Assembly (NCBI GenBank): GCA_963717515.1
Contig: OY970338.1
Location: 1,178,001-1,242,000 of the forward strand
Reading direction: 5' to 3'
From: CAYXZQ01 sp963717515
Lineage (GTDB): Archaea > Nanobdellota > Nanobdellia > Woesearchaeales > DSVV01
DNA length: 64,000 bases
This document shows positions 41,563 through 49,685 of the stretch, piece by piece; position 1 is the first letter of the stretch; each line of letters begins with the position of its first letter. Made by a program: the position numbers and the translations under genes. The notes beneath the pieces were generated by a model. That model did no database searches. It was not told where the DNA came from and saw only the letters and a program-made list of their open reading frames with translations.

Positions 41563-42960
41563 CTATCTCTTTCCCCTTTCTACAAGCGCCCACATGGCCT
41601 TTGCAGCCTTCCTAGGGTCATTGTAGTCAGGGATATTGTGCTCTTCAAGGTAATTTATCCCTGATTTTGAGAATTTACCGCCCATGTAGACACAGATTAT
41701 GGGCTTTTTCGGCCATTTTTTCTGGGCCGCCACGACAACCTTCGCATCTTCTACAGGATCAGTCATCGTCTGCAGGGTCTGAAGCACTATCATGCCGTGG
41801 ATGTAATCTTCGGACAGCAAAATGTTGACAGCAATCTTGTATCTCTCAGGAAGGGCATCGCCAACTATGTCAAGCGGGTTTCTGCCTGAATACGCCGGGT
41901 GCATCTTGCCTGATTTCTCGAGCTTCTTTATAGTGCTTTTTTTGAATTCAGCCAGGCGAACACCGAAATCCTCACAATAGTCAGCTGCAAGAACACCACA
42001 GCCTCCGCCGTTAGTAACAATCGCTATGCTGTTTTTTTTGCAGGGGGGCTGTTCTGAGACAGCCTTTGCCAGGTCAAATAGCTCTTCCACATTGTCTGCC
42101 TGGATAATCCCTGCCTGTTTGAAAGCTGCCTCGTAAACCTTATAAGAGCCTGCGAGACTTCCTGTATGCGAGCTAATGGCTTTCGTCCCGGCCATGCCCC
42201 TTCCTGCCTTGAGGGCGATGACAGGCTTTTTTCTGCAGACCTTTTTTGCAATATTCAAGAACCTCCTGCCGTCCTTCACACCTTCAATGTATAATGTGAT
42301 GACTTTTGTCTCATCATCTTCTGCAAGCCATTCCATGAAATCCTCTGCATCGAGGTCTGCCTTGTTGCCGTAACTGATTATGTTCGAGAAACCATATCTT
42401 TCGTCTATGGCCCAGTCTATCACACTGTCTGCAAGTGCTCCTGACTGGCTGACAAAGGCCACACCTCCCTTCGGCGGCATCGTCGGGGCGAAGCTCGCAT
42501 TCATGCTGTTCTCCATGCGAAGCACACCAAGGCAGTTAGGCCCAACAATACGGATTTTCCCCTTCCTGGCAATCCTGACAACCTCTTTCTGCAGCCTTTT
42601 TCCTTCTTCACCGAACTCGCCGAATCCTGCGGATATTATTATGGCCCCTTTCACGCCTTTAGAGATGCATTCTTTCATGACTCCCGGCACGACCCTTGCA
42701 GGCACAGCGATGATAGCCAGGTCAATATGTTCATCTATTTCAGAAAGCGAAGGATAGCATTTCCTGCCGAGCAGACTGTCTGCTTTCGGGTTGACCAGGA
42801 ATACCTTTCCCTTGAACGGCCTGCAATCCCGGCTTTTGAATACCCCTCCTTTCAAAAGGTTCACCAGTATGCCATGACCAACTGACTCTGTCTTTCGAGA
42901 TGCTCCGATAAGTACGATAGATTTTGGCTTGAATATGCTGTCGAGCTGGCTCTTACTCAT
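41563..42960 (-). CDS. ADP-forming acyl-CoA synthetase, alpha subunit
   Basis: The 465-residue subunit has a CoA-binding Rossmann domain (V-L-I-G-A-S at about 16), a ligase fold, and the phosphohistidine region A-I-S-S-H-T-G-S-L-A-G-S (about 250), as in Pyrococcus acetyl-CoA synthetase I. It turns acyl-CoA, ADP and Pi into acid, CoA and ATP, the main acetate-yielding ATP step in fermentative archaea. Its start overlaps the beta-subunit stop by 8 bp. Specificity (acetyl or branched/aryl) cannot be told. Confidence 0.9.
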   Translation of the reverse strand: MSKSQLDSIFKPKSIVLIGASRKTESVGHGILVNLLKGGVFKSRDCRPFKGKVFLVNPKADSLLGRKCYPSLSEIDEHIDLAIIAVPARVVPGVMKECISKGVKGAIIISAGFGEFGEEGKRLQKEVVRIARKGKIRIVGPNCLGVLRMENSMNASFAPTMPPKGGVAFVSQSGALADSVIDWAIDERYGFSNIISYGNKADLDAEDFMEWLAEDDETKVITLYIEGVKDGRRFLNIAKKVCRKKPVIALKAGRGMAGTKAISSHTGSLAGSYKVYEAAFKQAGIIQADNVEELFDLAKAVSEQPPCKKNSIAIVTNGGGCGVLAADYCEDFGVRLAEFKKSTIKKLEKSGKMHPAYSGRNPLDIVGDALPERYKIAVNILLSEDYIHGMIVLQTLQTMTDPVEDAKVVVAAQKKWPKKPIICVYMGGKFSKSGINYLEEHNIPDYNDPRKAAKAMWALVERGKR

Positions 42961-43594
42961 CTTTAAGCATCCTCACATCGACCACTCTTGCATGCCTTTC
43001 ATTGACTATGACTGGGTTGAAGTCGATCTCTGCAATATCCTTCTCTTTGACAGACATCCCGGAGATCCTCGATAACATATCTGCAAGCGCATCTATGTTG
43101 ACCGGTTTTTCGCCGCGAAACCCCCTCAGGATTTTTATGCCCTTAATCTCCTCCATCATTTCTTTTATGTCTTTTTTGCTGAGGGGGGCAATCCTCATCG
43201 AGACATCTTTGAACACCTCCACGAGCACCCCGCCCATGCCGAAAAGAATCACAGGTCCGAACTGGGCATCGCGCTTCATGCCGATAATCACCTCTGTCCC
43301 TGAGAGCTGTTCCTGGAGCATGAAATCCAGCTTCTCGCTTGGATATCTCTTCCTGAAACGCTTTTCAGAGTCTGCCAGATGCCTGGCAAGCTCCTGTCTG
43401 CTCTGAATACCGGTGATCACCGCCTTTTCCTCGGTCTTGTGAACAATCTTTTCAGATACCAGCTTCAGGACAAGGGGAAAATTTATCAGGCTCTGCTGGG
43501 CTGACCTGATATCATGATAGATATGAGATTTCGCTGCGGGAATTCCGTATCCCTTCAGCAATCCCAGTGCCTCTTTCTGCTCAGCAAGCCTCAT
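42953..43594 (-). CDS. ADP-forming acyl-CoA synthetase, beta subunit (ATP-grasp)
   Basis: The 213-residue ATP-grasp subunit has L-L-K-G-Y-G-I-P near the N-terminus, V-L-K-L-V-S (Lys for ATP), G-T-E-V-I-I-G-M-K-R-D and G-M-G-G-V-L-V-E-V. I place the start at the ATG at 43594 and not at 43621, because the reverse TATA (43621-43630) lies on top of the upstream ATG; the 43594 start is about 30 bp from it and opens M-R-L-A-E-Q like family members. It is the first gene of the operon with the alpha subunit. Confidence 0.88.
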   Translation of the reverse strand: MRLAEQKEALGLLKGYGIPAAKSHIYHDIRSAQQSLINFPLVLKLVSEKIVHKTEEKAVITGIQSRQELARHLADSEKRFRKRYPSEKLDFMLQEQLSGTEVIIGMKRDAQFGPVILFGMGGVLVEVFKDVSMRIAPLSKKDIKEMMEEIKGIKILRGFRGEKPVNIDALADMLSRISGMSVKEKDIAEIDFNPVIVNERHARVVDVRMLKDE

Positions 43595-43620
43595 CCTGAG
43601 CAGATGAGGAACAACCCTCA

Positions 43621-43630
43621 TATAAATGTT
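43621..43630 (-). promoter_or_regulatory. TATA promoter of acyl-CoA synthetase operon
   Basis: On the minus strand the sequence is AACATTTATA, about 30 bp upstream of the ATG at 43594. Confidence 0.6.
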
Positions 43631-43889
43631 TTTTCAATGCAGAAAAATTATGGCAAATCCCGGGAAGAGGGAATATTTCTGATACTACCGGTTGATACAT
43701 AACATTATTCATTTTCAATATATGAATGGAATTTTGTCAGCAGGAAGTTGTGAATCATCCTGATGCCAAAAAAATGTAGGAAGATTTAAATATTAGTTAT
43801 GTTTTTAATTACATGTTTGTTTTAACTTTTGAGTGAGAATAAAAAATCATCTTATCCTGATGAATACTTGGGATAGGTAAAAAATCGTA

Positions 43890-43899
43890 ACATTTTAAT
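43890..43899 (+). promoter_or_regulatory. Possible TATA promoter of trmB-like gene
   Basis: CATTTTAATA would give a leader of about 55-60 nt before the ATG at 43976. A strong SD (GGAGGGGTGA, 43963-43972) confirms leadered translation. Confidence 0.5.
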
Positions 43900-43975
43900 A
43901 GTAGTACTCGCTTTTTATCGCCAGTTGGGGTGGACAAAAGTTCTGCCGATAGACGGTAAAAAGGAGGGGTGAACA

Positions 43976-44788
43976 ATGATTGTGAAAGAAGAATTTTTGA
44001 GCAAGCTGAGGCGCTATTTTTCATTGAACCTGTATGAAGTAAAGATCTGGGCTGCTCTGCTGTCAAGAGGGGTTTCGACAGCAGGTGAGCTTTCTGATAT
44101 CGCGAATGTCCCAAGGTCAAGGAGTTATGACGTCCTTGAAAGCCTGGAGAAGAAGGGTTTTGTTGTCATGAAACTGGGAAAGCCTATAAAATACCTGGCA
44201 GTCCCACCCCAGGAAGTCCTTGAGCGTGTCAAGAAGAACATGAAGCAGGAAGCCAAGGAGAAAGTCGCAAGGCTTGATGACCTCAAGAACACGGAGATAC
44301 TCAATGAGCTCAATGCTCTTCATACACAGGGAGTGGAGCTGGTTGAGCCCACAGACCTTTCAGGATCGCTCAGGGGAAGGCACAACCTGTACAACCATCT
44401 CGAGCTTACGATAAGGAACGCTGAGGAATCAGTCACCATCATGACCACGACCCAGGGCTTCATGAGAAAGATCGAGGGGCTCAAGCCTGTCTTCGAGAAG
44501 ATTAAGAAGAGGGGCGTGAAGATAAGGATTGCCGCTCCTATAACAAAAGAGGCCATGGCTGCAGTCAAGGACATCCAGGAAGTCGCCGAGGTCAGGAGCA
44601 CTGAATCAAGGGCAAGGTTCACAGTCGTCGACGGAAAAGAGATAATATTCATGGTGATCGACGATTCAGAGGTCCACCCGACATATGATATCGGGATATG
44701 GGTCAACACGCCGTTCTTTGCAAATGCCATGCAGGAGCTATTCGATCTTGCGTGGAAAGAGATGAAACCCATAGCAAAGAGCAAATAG
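43976..44788 (+). CDS. TrmB-family transcriptional regulator
   Basis: The 270-residue protein has a winged HTH (about 15-85: L-N-L-Y-E-V-K-I-W-A-A-L-L, N-V-P-R-S-R-S-Y-D-V-L as recognition helix). A coiled linker is followed by the PLD-like ligand-binding half (V-T-I-M-T-T-T-Q-G-F, K-K-R-G-V-K-I-R-I, F-T-V-V-D-G-K). TrmB proteins sense sugars or metabolites and control catabolic genes in archaea. It is divergent from the acyl-CoA synthetase operon, its likely target. A T-rich tract after the stop may end transcription. Confidence 0.85.
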   Translation: MIVKEEFLSKLRRYFSLNLYEVKIWAALLSRGVSTAGELSDIANVPRSRSYDVLESLEKKGFVVMKLGKPIKYLAVPPQEVLERVKKNMKQEAKEKVARLDDLKNTEILNELNALHTQGVELVEPTDLSGSLRGRHNLYNHLELTIRNAEESVTIMTTTQGFMRKIEGLKPVFEKIKKRGVKIRIAAPITKEAMAAVKDIQEVAEVRSTESRARFTVVDGKEIIFMVIDDSEVHPTYDIGIWVNTPFFANAMQELFDLAWKEMKPIAKSK

Positions 44789-44791
44789 ATA

Positions 44792-44808
44792 TTTTTTTCT
44801 TATTCTTT
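44792..44808 (+). terminator. T-tract terminator after trmB-like gene
   Basis: TTTTTTTCTTATTCTTT directly follows the stop codon and is typical of archaeal intrinsic termination. Confidence 0.45.
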
Positions 44809-44891
44809 ATATCTGGTTTTGTCATGAGCTGGAAGGCTCTTGACCTGTATTGATTCTCAACTGAAAAGATTTCATGAAAATCAAATCCATA

Positions 44892-44903
44892 AAATTTATA
44901 TAT
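44892..44903 (+). promoter_or_regulatory. TATA promoter of DUF134 operon
   Basis: AAATTTATATAT lies about 30 bp before the ATG at 44928, with the palindrome at the expected start of transcription. Confidence 0.65.
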
Positions 44904-44906
44904 TAG

Positions 44907-44926
44907 TTATGCATTATAATGCATAA
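44907..44926. promoter_or_regulatory. Perfect 20-bp palindrome (putative operator)
   Basis: TTATGCATTATAATGCATAA equals its own reverse complement. It lies between the TATA box and the ATG, over the expected transcription start, so a dimeric repressor bound there would block RNA polymerase. The DUF134 protein encoded next, which carries an HTH, is the natural candidate. Confidence 0.65.
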
Positions 44927-44927
44927 T

Positions 44928-45434
44928 ATGGTCAGACCGAGAAAGTTGAGGATGGTGAATTTCGAGCCAGGCGTGACGTATTTCAAGCCAAGGGCAGTGC
45001 CTCTGAGGAAGCTAGCTGAAATAGAATTGGCAATAGATGAGCTGGAGGCGATGAGGCTCTCAGACATGGAAAGGCTAAGCCAGGCCGAGGCAGCTGAAAA
45101 GATGGAGATACACCAGTCCACTTTCCAGAGGACGCTTGCGAGAGCGAGGGAGAAGGTGGCTGATGCTCTCGTGAACGGCAAGGCCATAAAGATCAGAGGA
45201 GGTGAGTACAAGATGCCAGGAGGAGACGGAACAGGGCCGATGGGAGCAGGGCCCGGCAGAGGTTTTGGCAGAGGAGCAGGAGCCGGAAGAGGCAGGATGG
45301 GCGGACCTCTCTCAGCAGGGCCCGGAGGGGATTGCGTATGCCCTAAATGTGGCCATCACATGGTGCATGCAAGAGGGCAGCCGTGCAACCAGACAAGGTG
45401 TCCTAAATGCAGCACCATGATGACCAGAGGATAA
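44928..45434 (+). CDS. DUF134 (UPF0251) HTH protein with Gly-rich zinc tail
   Basis: The 168-residue protein starts M-V-R-P-R-K, the family opening, and has a sigma-70 region-4-like HTH (about 35-80: A-I-D-E-L-E-A-M-R-L-S-D, L-S-Q-A-E-A-A-E-K-M, S-T-F-Q-R-T-L). A Gly/Arg linker (about 95-130) and a zinc knuckle follow (C-V-C-P-K-C-G-H at about 138, then R-C-P-K-C-S). An upstream ATG at 44919 lies inside the palindrome and is less likely. The family co-occurs with NifX-domain and MinD-ferredoxin genes, as here. It is a likely metal or redox regulator of the cluster. Confidence 0.8.
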   Translation: MVRPRKLRMVNFEPGVTYFKPRAVPLRKLAEIELAIDELEAMRLSDMERLSQAEAAEKMEIHQSTFQRTLARAREKVADALVNGKAIKIRGGEYKMPGGDGTGPMGAGPGRGFGRGAGAGRGRMGGPLSAGPGGDCVCPKCGHHMVHARGQPCNQTRCPKCSTMMTRG

Positions 45435-45445
45435 GGAGGAACAGG

Positions 45446-46243
45446 ATGAAGATAGCAATAACAGCAGAAGATGTCACATTGGAGAGCAGAGTCGATCCGA
45501 AATTCGGCAGATGCAGGTATTTCCTGATAGCAGATATAGAAAACGAAGGGCTTACCCACGAAGGGCTATCCCAAGCAGTGAAAAATGAAGGGGCTATCCA
45601 GGGGCATGGCGCTGGGATTAAGGCAGCGAAACAATTAGGCGAGCTTGGTGTCAAGGCTGTATTGACAGGGGAAGTCGGGCCGAATGCAGCAGATGTACTT
45701 GAACAGCTTGGAATCAAGGCGTACCATGCCTCAGGGACTGCTAAAGAATCTGTCGAGAAATTCAGGAACAATGAGCTCAAAGCCATAGCTGGGCAAATTG
45801 AGCCAAGGACAGACGATGTATCAAGGCAAATAAAAGAGGACAGGAGCGAGATGCCAGGGCATGCAAATGAAGAGAGGATATTTTTCCCTTTGCTTGATGA
45901 CAATGGCATGGATTCGAGGATATCGCCGCATTTCGGGCATGCACCATTTTTCGGCCTGTTCGACACAAAGACAGGAGGGTTTACGATAACAGGCAACACA
46001 TTGAGCCATGATGACCCGGACAAGTCGCCGGTTGACCAGATTGTCGAGTCAGTGAACCCTACAACTGTCTTTGCACAAGGTATAGGTGCAAGGGCGAAGA
46101 TGCTTTTCAGCGAGAAGGGCATATCAATAAAGACAGGCCTGTTTGAGAATGTAAGGGATGCTGTTGACAACCTGGACAAGCTGGCTGAGCAGAAATCGGA
46201 CTGCGGCCACGCGCATCATCACGGACACAGGAACAGGAGGTAG
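45446..46243 (+). CDS. Double NifX/NifB-C (Fe-Mo cofactor-binding-like) protein, His tail
   Basis: The 265-residue protein has two dinitrogenase Fe-Mo cofactor domains in tandem: I-A-I-T-A-E (1) with D-P-K-F-G-R-C-R-Y-F (about 16-25), and F-F-P-L-L-D-D-N-G with S-P-H-F-G-H-A-P-F-F (about 155-170), then a His-rich end (H-A-H-H-H-G-H). A strong SD (AAGGAGGA, 45433-45440) sets the ATG at 45446. Related orange proteins hold Mo-Cu sulfide clusters. With no nitrogenase in view, a metal-cluster carrier role is the best guess. Confidence 0.8.
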   Translation: MKIAITAEDVTLESRVDPKFGRCRYFLIADIENEGLTHEGLSQAVKNEGAIQGHGAGIKAAKQLGELGVKAVLTGEVGPNAADVLEQLGIKAYHASGTAKESVEKFRNNELKAIAGQIEPRTDDVSRQIKEDRSEMPGHANEERIFFPLLDDNGMDSRISPHFGHAPFFGLFDTKTGGFTITGNTLSHDDPDKSPVDQIVESVNPTTVFAQGIGARAKMLFSEKGISIKTGLFENVRDAVDNLDKLAEQKSDCGHAHHHGHRNRR

Positions 46244-46247
46244 AAAA

Positions 46248-46586
46248 GTGGAAGACATGAAAGATGTATTAGGAGAGGTACAGCACAGCCTGGAGAATCT
46301 GGGAAAAGAGTATCCCGGATTCATGAATGCATTCGGAGGCTTCATGGGCGAGGTCGAGAAGGAAGGGGCTCTTGACAGGAAGACAAAGGAGCTCATATCC
46401 GTGGCGCTGAGCATCGTCGCACACTGCAGATGGTGCATCGCATACCATGTAAAAGGAGCCCTCGATGCAGGTGCGACAAAAGACCAGGTGATGGAATCGT
46501 GCTTCGTCGCATCACTCATGGGAGGCGGGCCTGCACTGATGTATACGCAGCTTGCTGTCAAGGCTCTTGAGGACCTTTCATCCTGA
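46248..46586 (+). CDS. AhpD/carboxymuconolactone-decarboxylase-like protein
   Basis: The 112-residue all-helical protein has the AhpD-type redox motif C-R-W-C-I-A-Y-H (about 60-67) followed by G-A-L-D-A-G-A-T. AhpD proteins reduce peroxiredoxin partners through this Cys pair. A CAGGAGG SD at 46234-46240 is well placed for the GTG at 46248 and too far from the ATG at 46257, so I use GTG. It probably protects or reduces metal/Fe-S partners in this operon. Confidence 0.8.
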   Translation: MEDMKDVLGEVQHSLENLGKEYPGFMNAFGGFMGEVEKEGALDRKTKELISVALSIVAHCRWCIAYHVKGALDAGATKDQVMESCFVASLMGGGPALMYTQLAVKALEDLSS

Positions 46587-46590
46587 ACAT

Positions 46591-46609
46591 ATTTTTTGTT
46601 ATTTTATTT
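46591..46609 (+). terminator. T-tract terminator after ahpD-like gene
   Basis: ATTTTTTGTTATTTTATTT follows the stop and may separate the DUF134-NifX-AhpD unit from the ATPase genes. Confidence 0.4.
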
Positions 46610-46652
46610 CTGAAACTTTTGAATTGTTTTGATCATTTCTGGGTTGCTGAAA

Positions 46653-47495
46653 ATGAGGATAATCGGAATAACAGGGGGCAAGGGAGGAACAGGAAAATCG
46701 ACAGTAGCTACTGCGCTTGCAATTGAGCTTGGAAAAAAACATAAGGTGCTTCTGGTCGATGCTGATGTCGATTGCCCGAACGACCATCTGCTGTTAAGCA
46801 TTATAAGGCAACCCTTTAACACGGTCGAACAGAGGATACCTGAGTGGGACCTGAAAAAATGTACGAGGTGTGGGCTCTGTGGAACTGTCTGTATGACAAA
46901 TGCGATTGTATCCATCAAGGGCAGGACTCCGATATTTTTGAAAGCCCAGTGCAATGGCTGCGGTGCATGTGCCATAAAATGCCCTGTCAAGGCCATAAGC
47001 TGGGGCAAGAAGGAGATTGGAAGAATATTCTCAGGCAATGGCCACGGAGTAGATCTCATTTCAGGCGAGCTTAAATCAAATGAGCCTGTATCAGAGTTTG
47101 TGGTGAATTCATTGAACAGGACAATCAAGAAAAAAAGAGCAGGATATGATTACATCATCATCGACACCGCAGCTGGGACGCACTGCCCGGTGATTGCAGC
47201 ACTCGAGATGTGCGATGTTGTCTACCCAGTGACCGAGCCTACGCCGCTTGGCGCCCATGACCTGGGGTTGATATTGAGGCTCCTCAATAGGCTGGACGTC
47301 AAGTCAAATGTGATATTGAACAGGTCTGATATAGGAGATAAAATATCAATAGCATCCCTTGTCCGGGAACATGGCCTGGACATCATTGCAGAGATCCCTT
47401 ATTCAAGAGAGATAATGGAACATTATTCTTCAGGCCAGCCAATCGAGATTCCCGGCATCTCAAGGATAATAGAGGATATAAATAATGAAAGATAG
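46653..47495 (+). CDS. MinD/ParA ATPase with inserted ferredoxin domain (1)
   Basis: The 280-residue P-loop ATPase has deviant Walker A K-G-G-T-G-K-S-T (about 8-15). Two [4Fe-4S] motifs are inserted after switch I: C-T-R-C-G-L-C-G-T-V-C (about 70-80) and C-N-G-C-G-A-C-A-I-K-C (about 99-109). D-T-A-A-G-T switch II and an N-R-S-D base motif follow. This is the COG1149 type, thought to couple ATP use to Fe-S or metal-cluster handling. The start is the ATG at 46653. It overlaps the CDF gene by 11 bp. Confidence 0.85.
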   Translation: MRIIGITGGKGGTGKSTVATALAIELGKKHKVLLVDADVDCPNDHLLLSIIRQPFNTVEQRIPEWDLKKCTRCGLCGTVCMTNAIVSIKGRTPIFLKAQCNGCGACAIKCPVKAISWGKKEIGRIFSGNGHGVDLISGELKSNEPVSEFVVNSLNRTIKKKRAGYDYIIIDTAAGTHCPVIAALEMCDVVYPVTEPTPLGAHDLGLILRLLNRLDVKSNVILNRSDIGDKISIASLVREHGLDIIAEIPYSREIMEHYSSGQPIEIPGISRIIEDINNER

Positions 47496-48726
47496 GCTGA
47501 AAAAGGGGCAGAGGACAGCAGGGTTTGCGACAATTGCGACAATAATCCTGTCATTGGCAAAAGGGATTGCAGGCCTTCTCTCAGGAAGCATACTGCTAAT
47601 AGCAGATGCAGTCCACAGCGGTGTAGACATCATAGCGATATTTGCATCATGGTTCGGGCTCAGGATTTCGCAGAGGCAGCCAAACAAGAAATTCCCATAT
47701 GGGTATTACAAGGCAGAGAACCTGGCAACTTTAGTTGTTGTGGGCTTCATATTTCTTGCAGCCTATGAGATATTTATAGGGAGCTATAGAAAGCTCTTTA
47801 CAGTGACTGAGCTCAGGCATCCGGCAATCGCCCTGGCAGTCCCGATATTCTCCAGTGCAGTGTCATATGCAATCGCACACTATGAGCACAAGGTCGGCCA
47901 GGAGATAGGGTCGCAGAGCCTCATTGCAAATGCCCAGGAGTCAAAGGCTGATGTCCTGTCATCTCTTGTCGTATTTGCCGGTGTCCTGCTCTCATATTTC
48001 CATATCAGATATGTCGAGGGGATAATCGGGGTGCTTTTGTCTTTGCTGATAGTGAAGATAGGCTTTCAGAACGCCATATCAGCTGTACTTTCGCTCATGG
48101 ATGCAAGCCCAGACCAGGAGCTTGAGAAAAAGATCGAGAAACTGGTCCTGAAGACTCCGGGAGCAAGAGAGGTGAGCCATATCAGGCTCAGGCAATCAGG
48201 ACTGTTCGTGTTCGGCGAGGCCAATATCCTTGTCAGCAGGAGCCTGGACGTGAACAGGGCGCATGAGATATCTGAGAAGATTGAGGCGGAGATAAAGAAG
48301 AATTTTCCAAAGATTGAGTCATTCCTGATACACATAGAGCCTCATATGGGGCAAATTCAGAAAGTACTGGTCCCGATAAAGAACAAAGACGGCCTGGATT
48401 CGATTATCGTGGGCCATTTCGGCAGGGCGGATTATTTCATGTATGTCGTGATGAGGGATGGGAAGATCGAGTCCTGGAGCATCAAGGAGAACCCGCATGT
48501 AAAAAAGGATGTTAGGGCAGGGCTTTCTGCTGCAAAAGAGGTGTTGTCTGAAAACATTGATGCGATTGTGCTCCAGAGGATTGGAGAGATAGCATTCCAT
48601 GCGTTGAGAGACGGCTATGTCGACATATACAGGACTGATGGAAAAACAGCGAAACAGGTTATTGACAACCTTATGAACAAGAAACTTGACAGGCTGGACA
48701 AGCCTACGCATTCAAGCGAAAAATGA
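47485..48726 (+). CDS. CDF cation efflux protein fused to a NifX-like domain
   Basis: The protein has 413 residues. The cation-diffusion-facilitator part (about 1-205) has six membrane helices with metal-site A-D-A-V-H-S-G-V-D-I (helix II) and A-N-A-Q-E-S-K-A-D-V (helix V). The cytoplasmic dimerisation domain is at about 215-285. An added C-terminal NifX/Fe-Mo cofactor-like domain (about 290-400; V-G-H-F-G-R-A-D-Y-F) matches the double-domain protein of this cluster. The fusion suggests efflux gated by a metal cluster or by the same metal the NifX proteins bind. It lies between the two ferredoxin ATPase genes. Confidence 0.85.
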   Translation: MKDRLKKGQRTAGFATIATIILSLAKGIAGLLSGSILLIADAVHSGVDIIAIFASWFGLRISQRQPNKKFPYGYYKAENLATLVVVGFIFLAAYEIFIGSYRKLFTVTELRHPAIALAVPIFSSAVSYAIAHYEHKVGQEIGSQSLIANAQESKADVLSSLVVFAGVLLSYFHIRYVEGIIGVLLSLLIVKIGFQNAISAVLSLMDASPDQELEKKIEKLVLKTPGAREVSHIRLRQSGLFVFGEANILVSRSLDVNRAHEISEKIEAEIKKNFPKIESFLIHIEPHMGQIQKVLVPIKNKDGLDSIIVGHFGRADYFMYVVMRDGKIESWSIKENPHVKKDVRAGLSAAKEVLSENIDAIVLQRIGEIAFHALRDGYVDIYRTDGKTAKQVIDNLMNKKLDRLDKPTHSSEK

Positions 48727-48776
48727 TCCAGATAGAAGGTTGCAGGAAAGATAATTGAAGACAAGGGGATTTGAAG

Positions 48777-49652
48777 ATGAGGACAATAACGATACTTTCA
48801 GGCAAAGGAGGGGTAGGAAAGAGCAGCATCACTGCGTCACTGGCAGTGGTTTTGTCAAGAAAACAAAAGATAATCTGCGCAGACTGCGATGTCGACGCCT
48901 CGAACCTTGCATTGGTCTTTGGAATAAGGGAAAAGGACTACGTGGAATGGGAATCATTATCAACAAACAAAAAAGCAGAATTTGACCTTGAAAAATGCAA
49001 TTCATGTGGAAAATGCCATGAAAACTGCTATTTTGATGCTATAGAGTTTGAAGATGATAAGCCGAGGCTGAAAGAGTTCAGCTGTGAAGGGTGCGGTGTC
49101 TGCGAACTGGTATGTCCGGCAGATGCAGTAAGCATGGTTGACATAGACAATGCAAAAATCGGCTATGCCGACACCAGATATGGTTTTAGTGTAGTTTCAG
49201 CGCAGCTTGATATAGGGGGCTCCGGCTCAGGAAAGGTCGTAAGCGAGGTCAAGAAAAAAGCAAGGGCCCTTGCAGGCGATACAGAAATCATGCTGGTCGA
49301 CTCTGCAGCAGGAATAGGGTGCCCTGTCATCGCATCTGTTGCAGGAAGCGACCATGCCATTGTAGTTGCAGAGCCCACCCCGTCAGGGTTCTCTGACATG
49401 AAGAGGGCCATAGAGGTCGTCTCGCAATTCAGGATACCTTATAGCATAATCATCAATAAATTCGACCTCAGCACGGAGTTCACTAGGGAAATCGATGATT
49501 TTGCCATGGATAAATCAGCAGAAGTCATTTTGAAGATACCTTATGACATTGCGTTTGCACAGGCCCTGGTAAAAATGGTGCCGATAGTCGAGCATGATAC
49601 GCGTTTTGAAATATTTTTTAATGCATTAGCTGATGGATTGGCATTACAATAA
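48777..49652 (+). CDS. MinD/ParA ATPase with inserted ferredoxin domain (2)
   Basis: The 291-residue paralogue of the ATPase at 46653 has K-G-G-V-G-K-S-S (Walker A), C-N-S-C-G-K-C-H-E-N-C and C-E-G-C-G-V-C-E-L-V-C (two [4Fe-4S] sites), D-S-A-A-G-I-G-C-P (switch II) and N-K-F-D. The ATG at 48777 follows an AGGGGA block; the TTG at 48771 is less likely. Two diverged copies suggest a heterodimer, as in other COG1149 pairs. It ends the metal/Fe-S cluster. Confidence 0.85.
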   Translation: MRTITILSGKGGVGKSSITASLAVVLSRKQKIICADCDVDASNLALVFGIREKDYVEWESLSTNKKAEFDLEKCNSCGKCHENCYFDAIEFEDDKPRLKEFSCEGCGVCELVCPADAVSMVDIDNAKIGYADTRYGFSVVSAQLDIGGSGSGKVVSEVKKKARALAGDTEIMLVDSAAGIGCPVIASVAGSDHAIVVAEPTPSGFSDMKRAIEVVSQFRIPYSIIINKFDLSTEFTREIDDFAMDKSAEVILKIPYDIAFAQALVKMVPIVEHDTRFEIFFNALADGLALQ

Positions 49653-49653
49653 T

Positions 49654-49664
49654 CTTTATATATA
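49654..49664 (+). promoter_or_regulatory. TATA promoter of pheS operon
   Basis: CTTTATATATA lies about 28 bp before the ATG at 49686. Confidence 0.65.
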
Positions 49665-49685
49665 CCTTCTCTAATCTCTCTCCTG

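Larger units (their letters stand above)
43595..43975. other. Intergenic region with divergent promoters
   Basis: These 381 bp between acyl-CoA synthetase and the TrmB gene hold the reverse synthetase promoter (43621-43630), a + strand TATA-like GATTTAAATAT (43783-43793) followed by an eight-codon frame (43813-43836), and the TrmB-gene promoter (43890-43899) with a leader of about 55-60 nt. I see no tRNA or repeat. The placement fits TrmB control of the synthetase genes. Confidence 0.5.

Noticed and set aside
44928..49652. Nitrogenase or nitrogenase-maturation operon
   Set aside because: Only NifX-like domains and ferredoxin ATPases are present; no NifH, NifD, NifK, or radical-SAM NifB.
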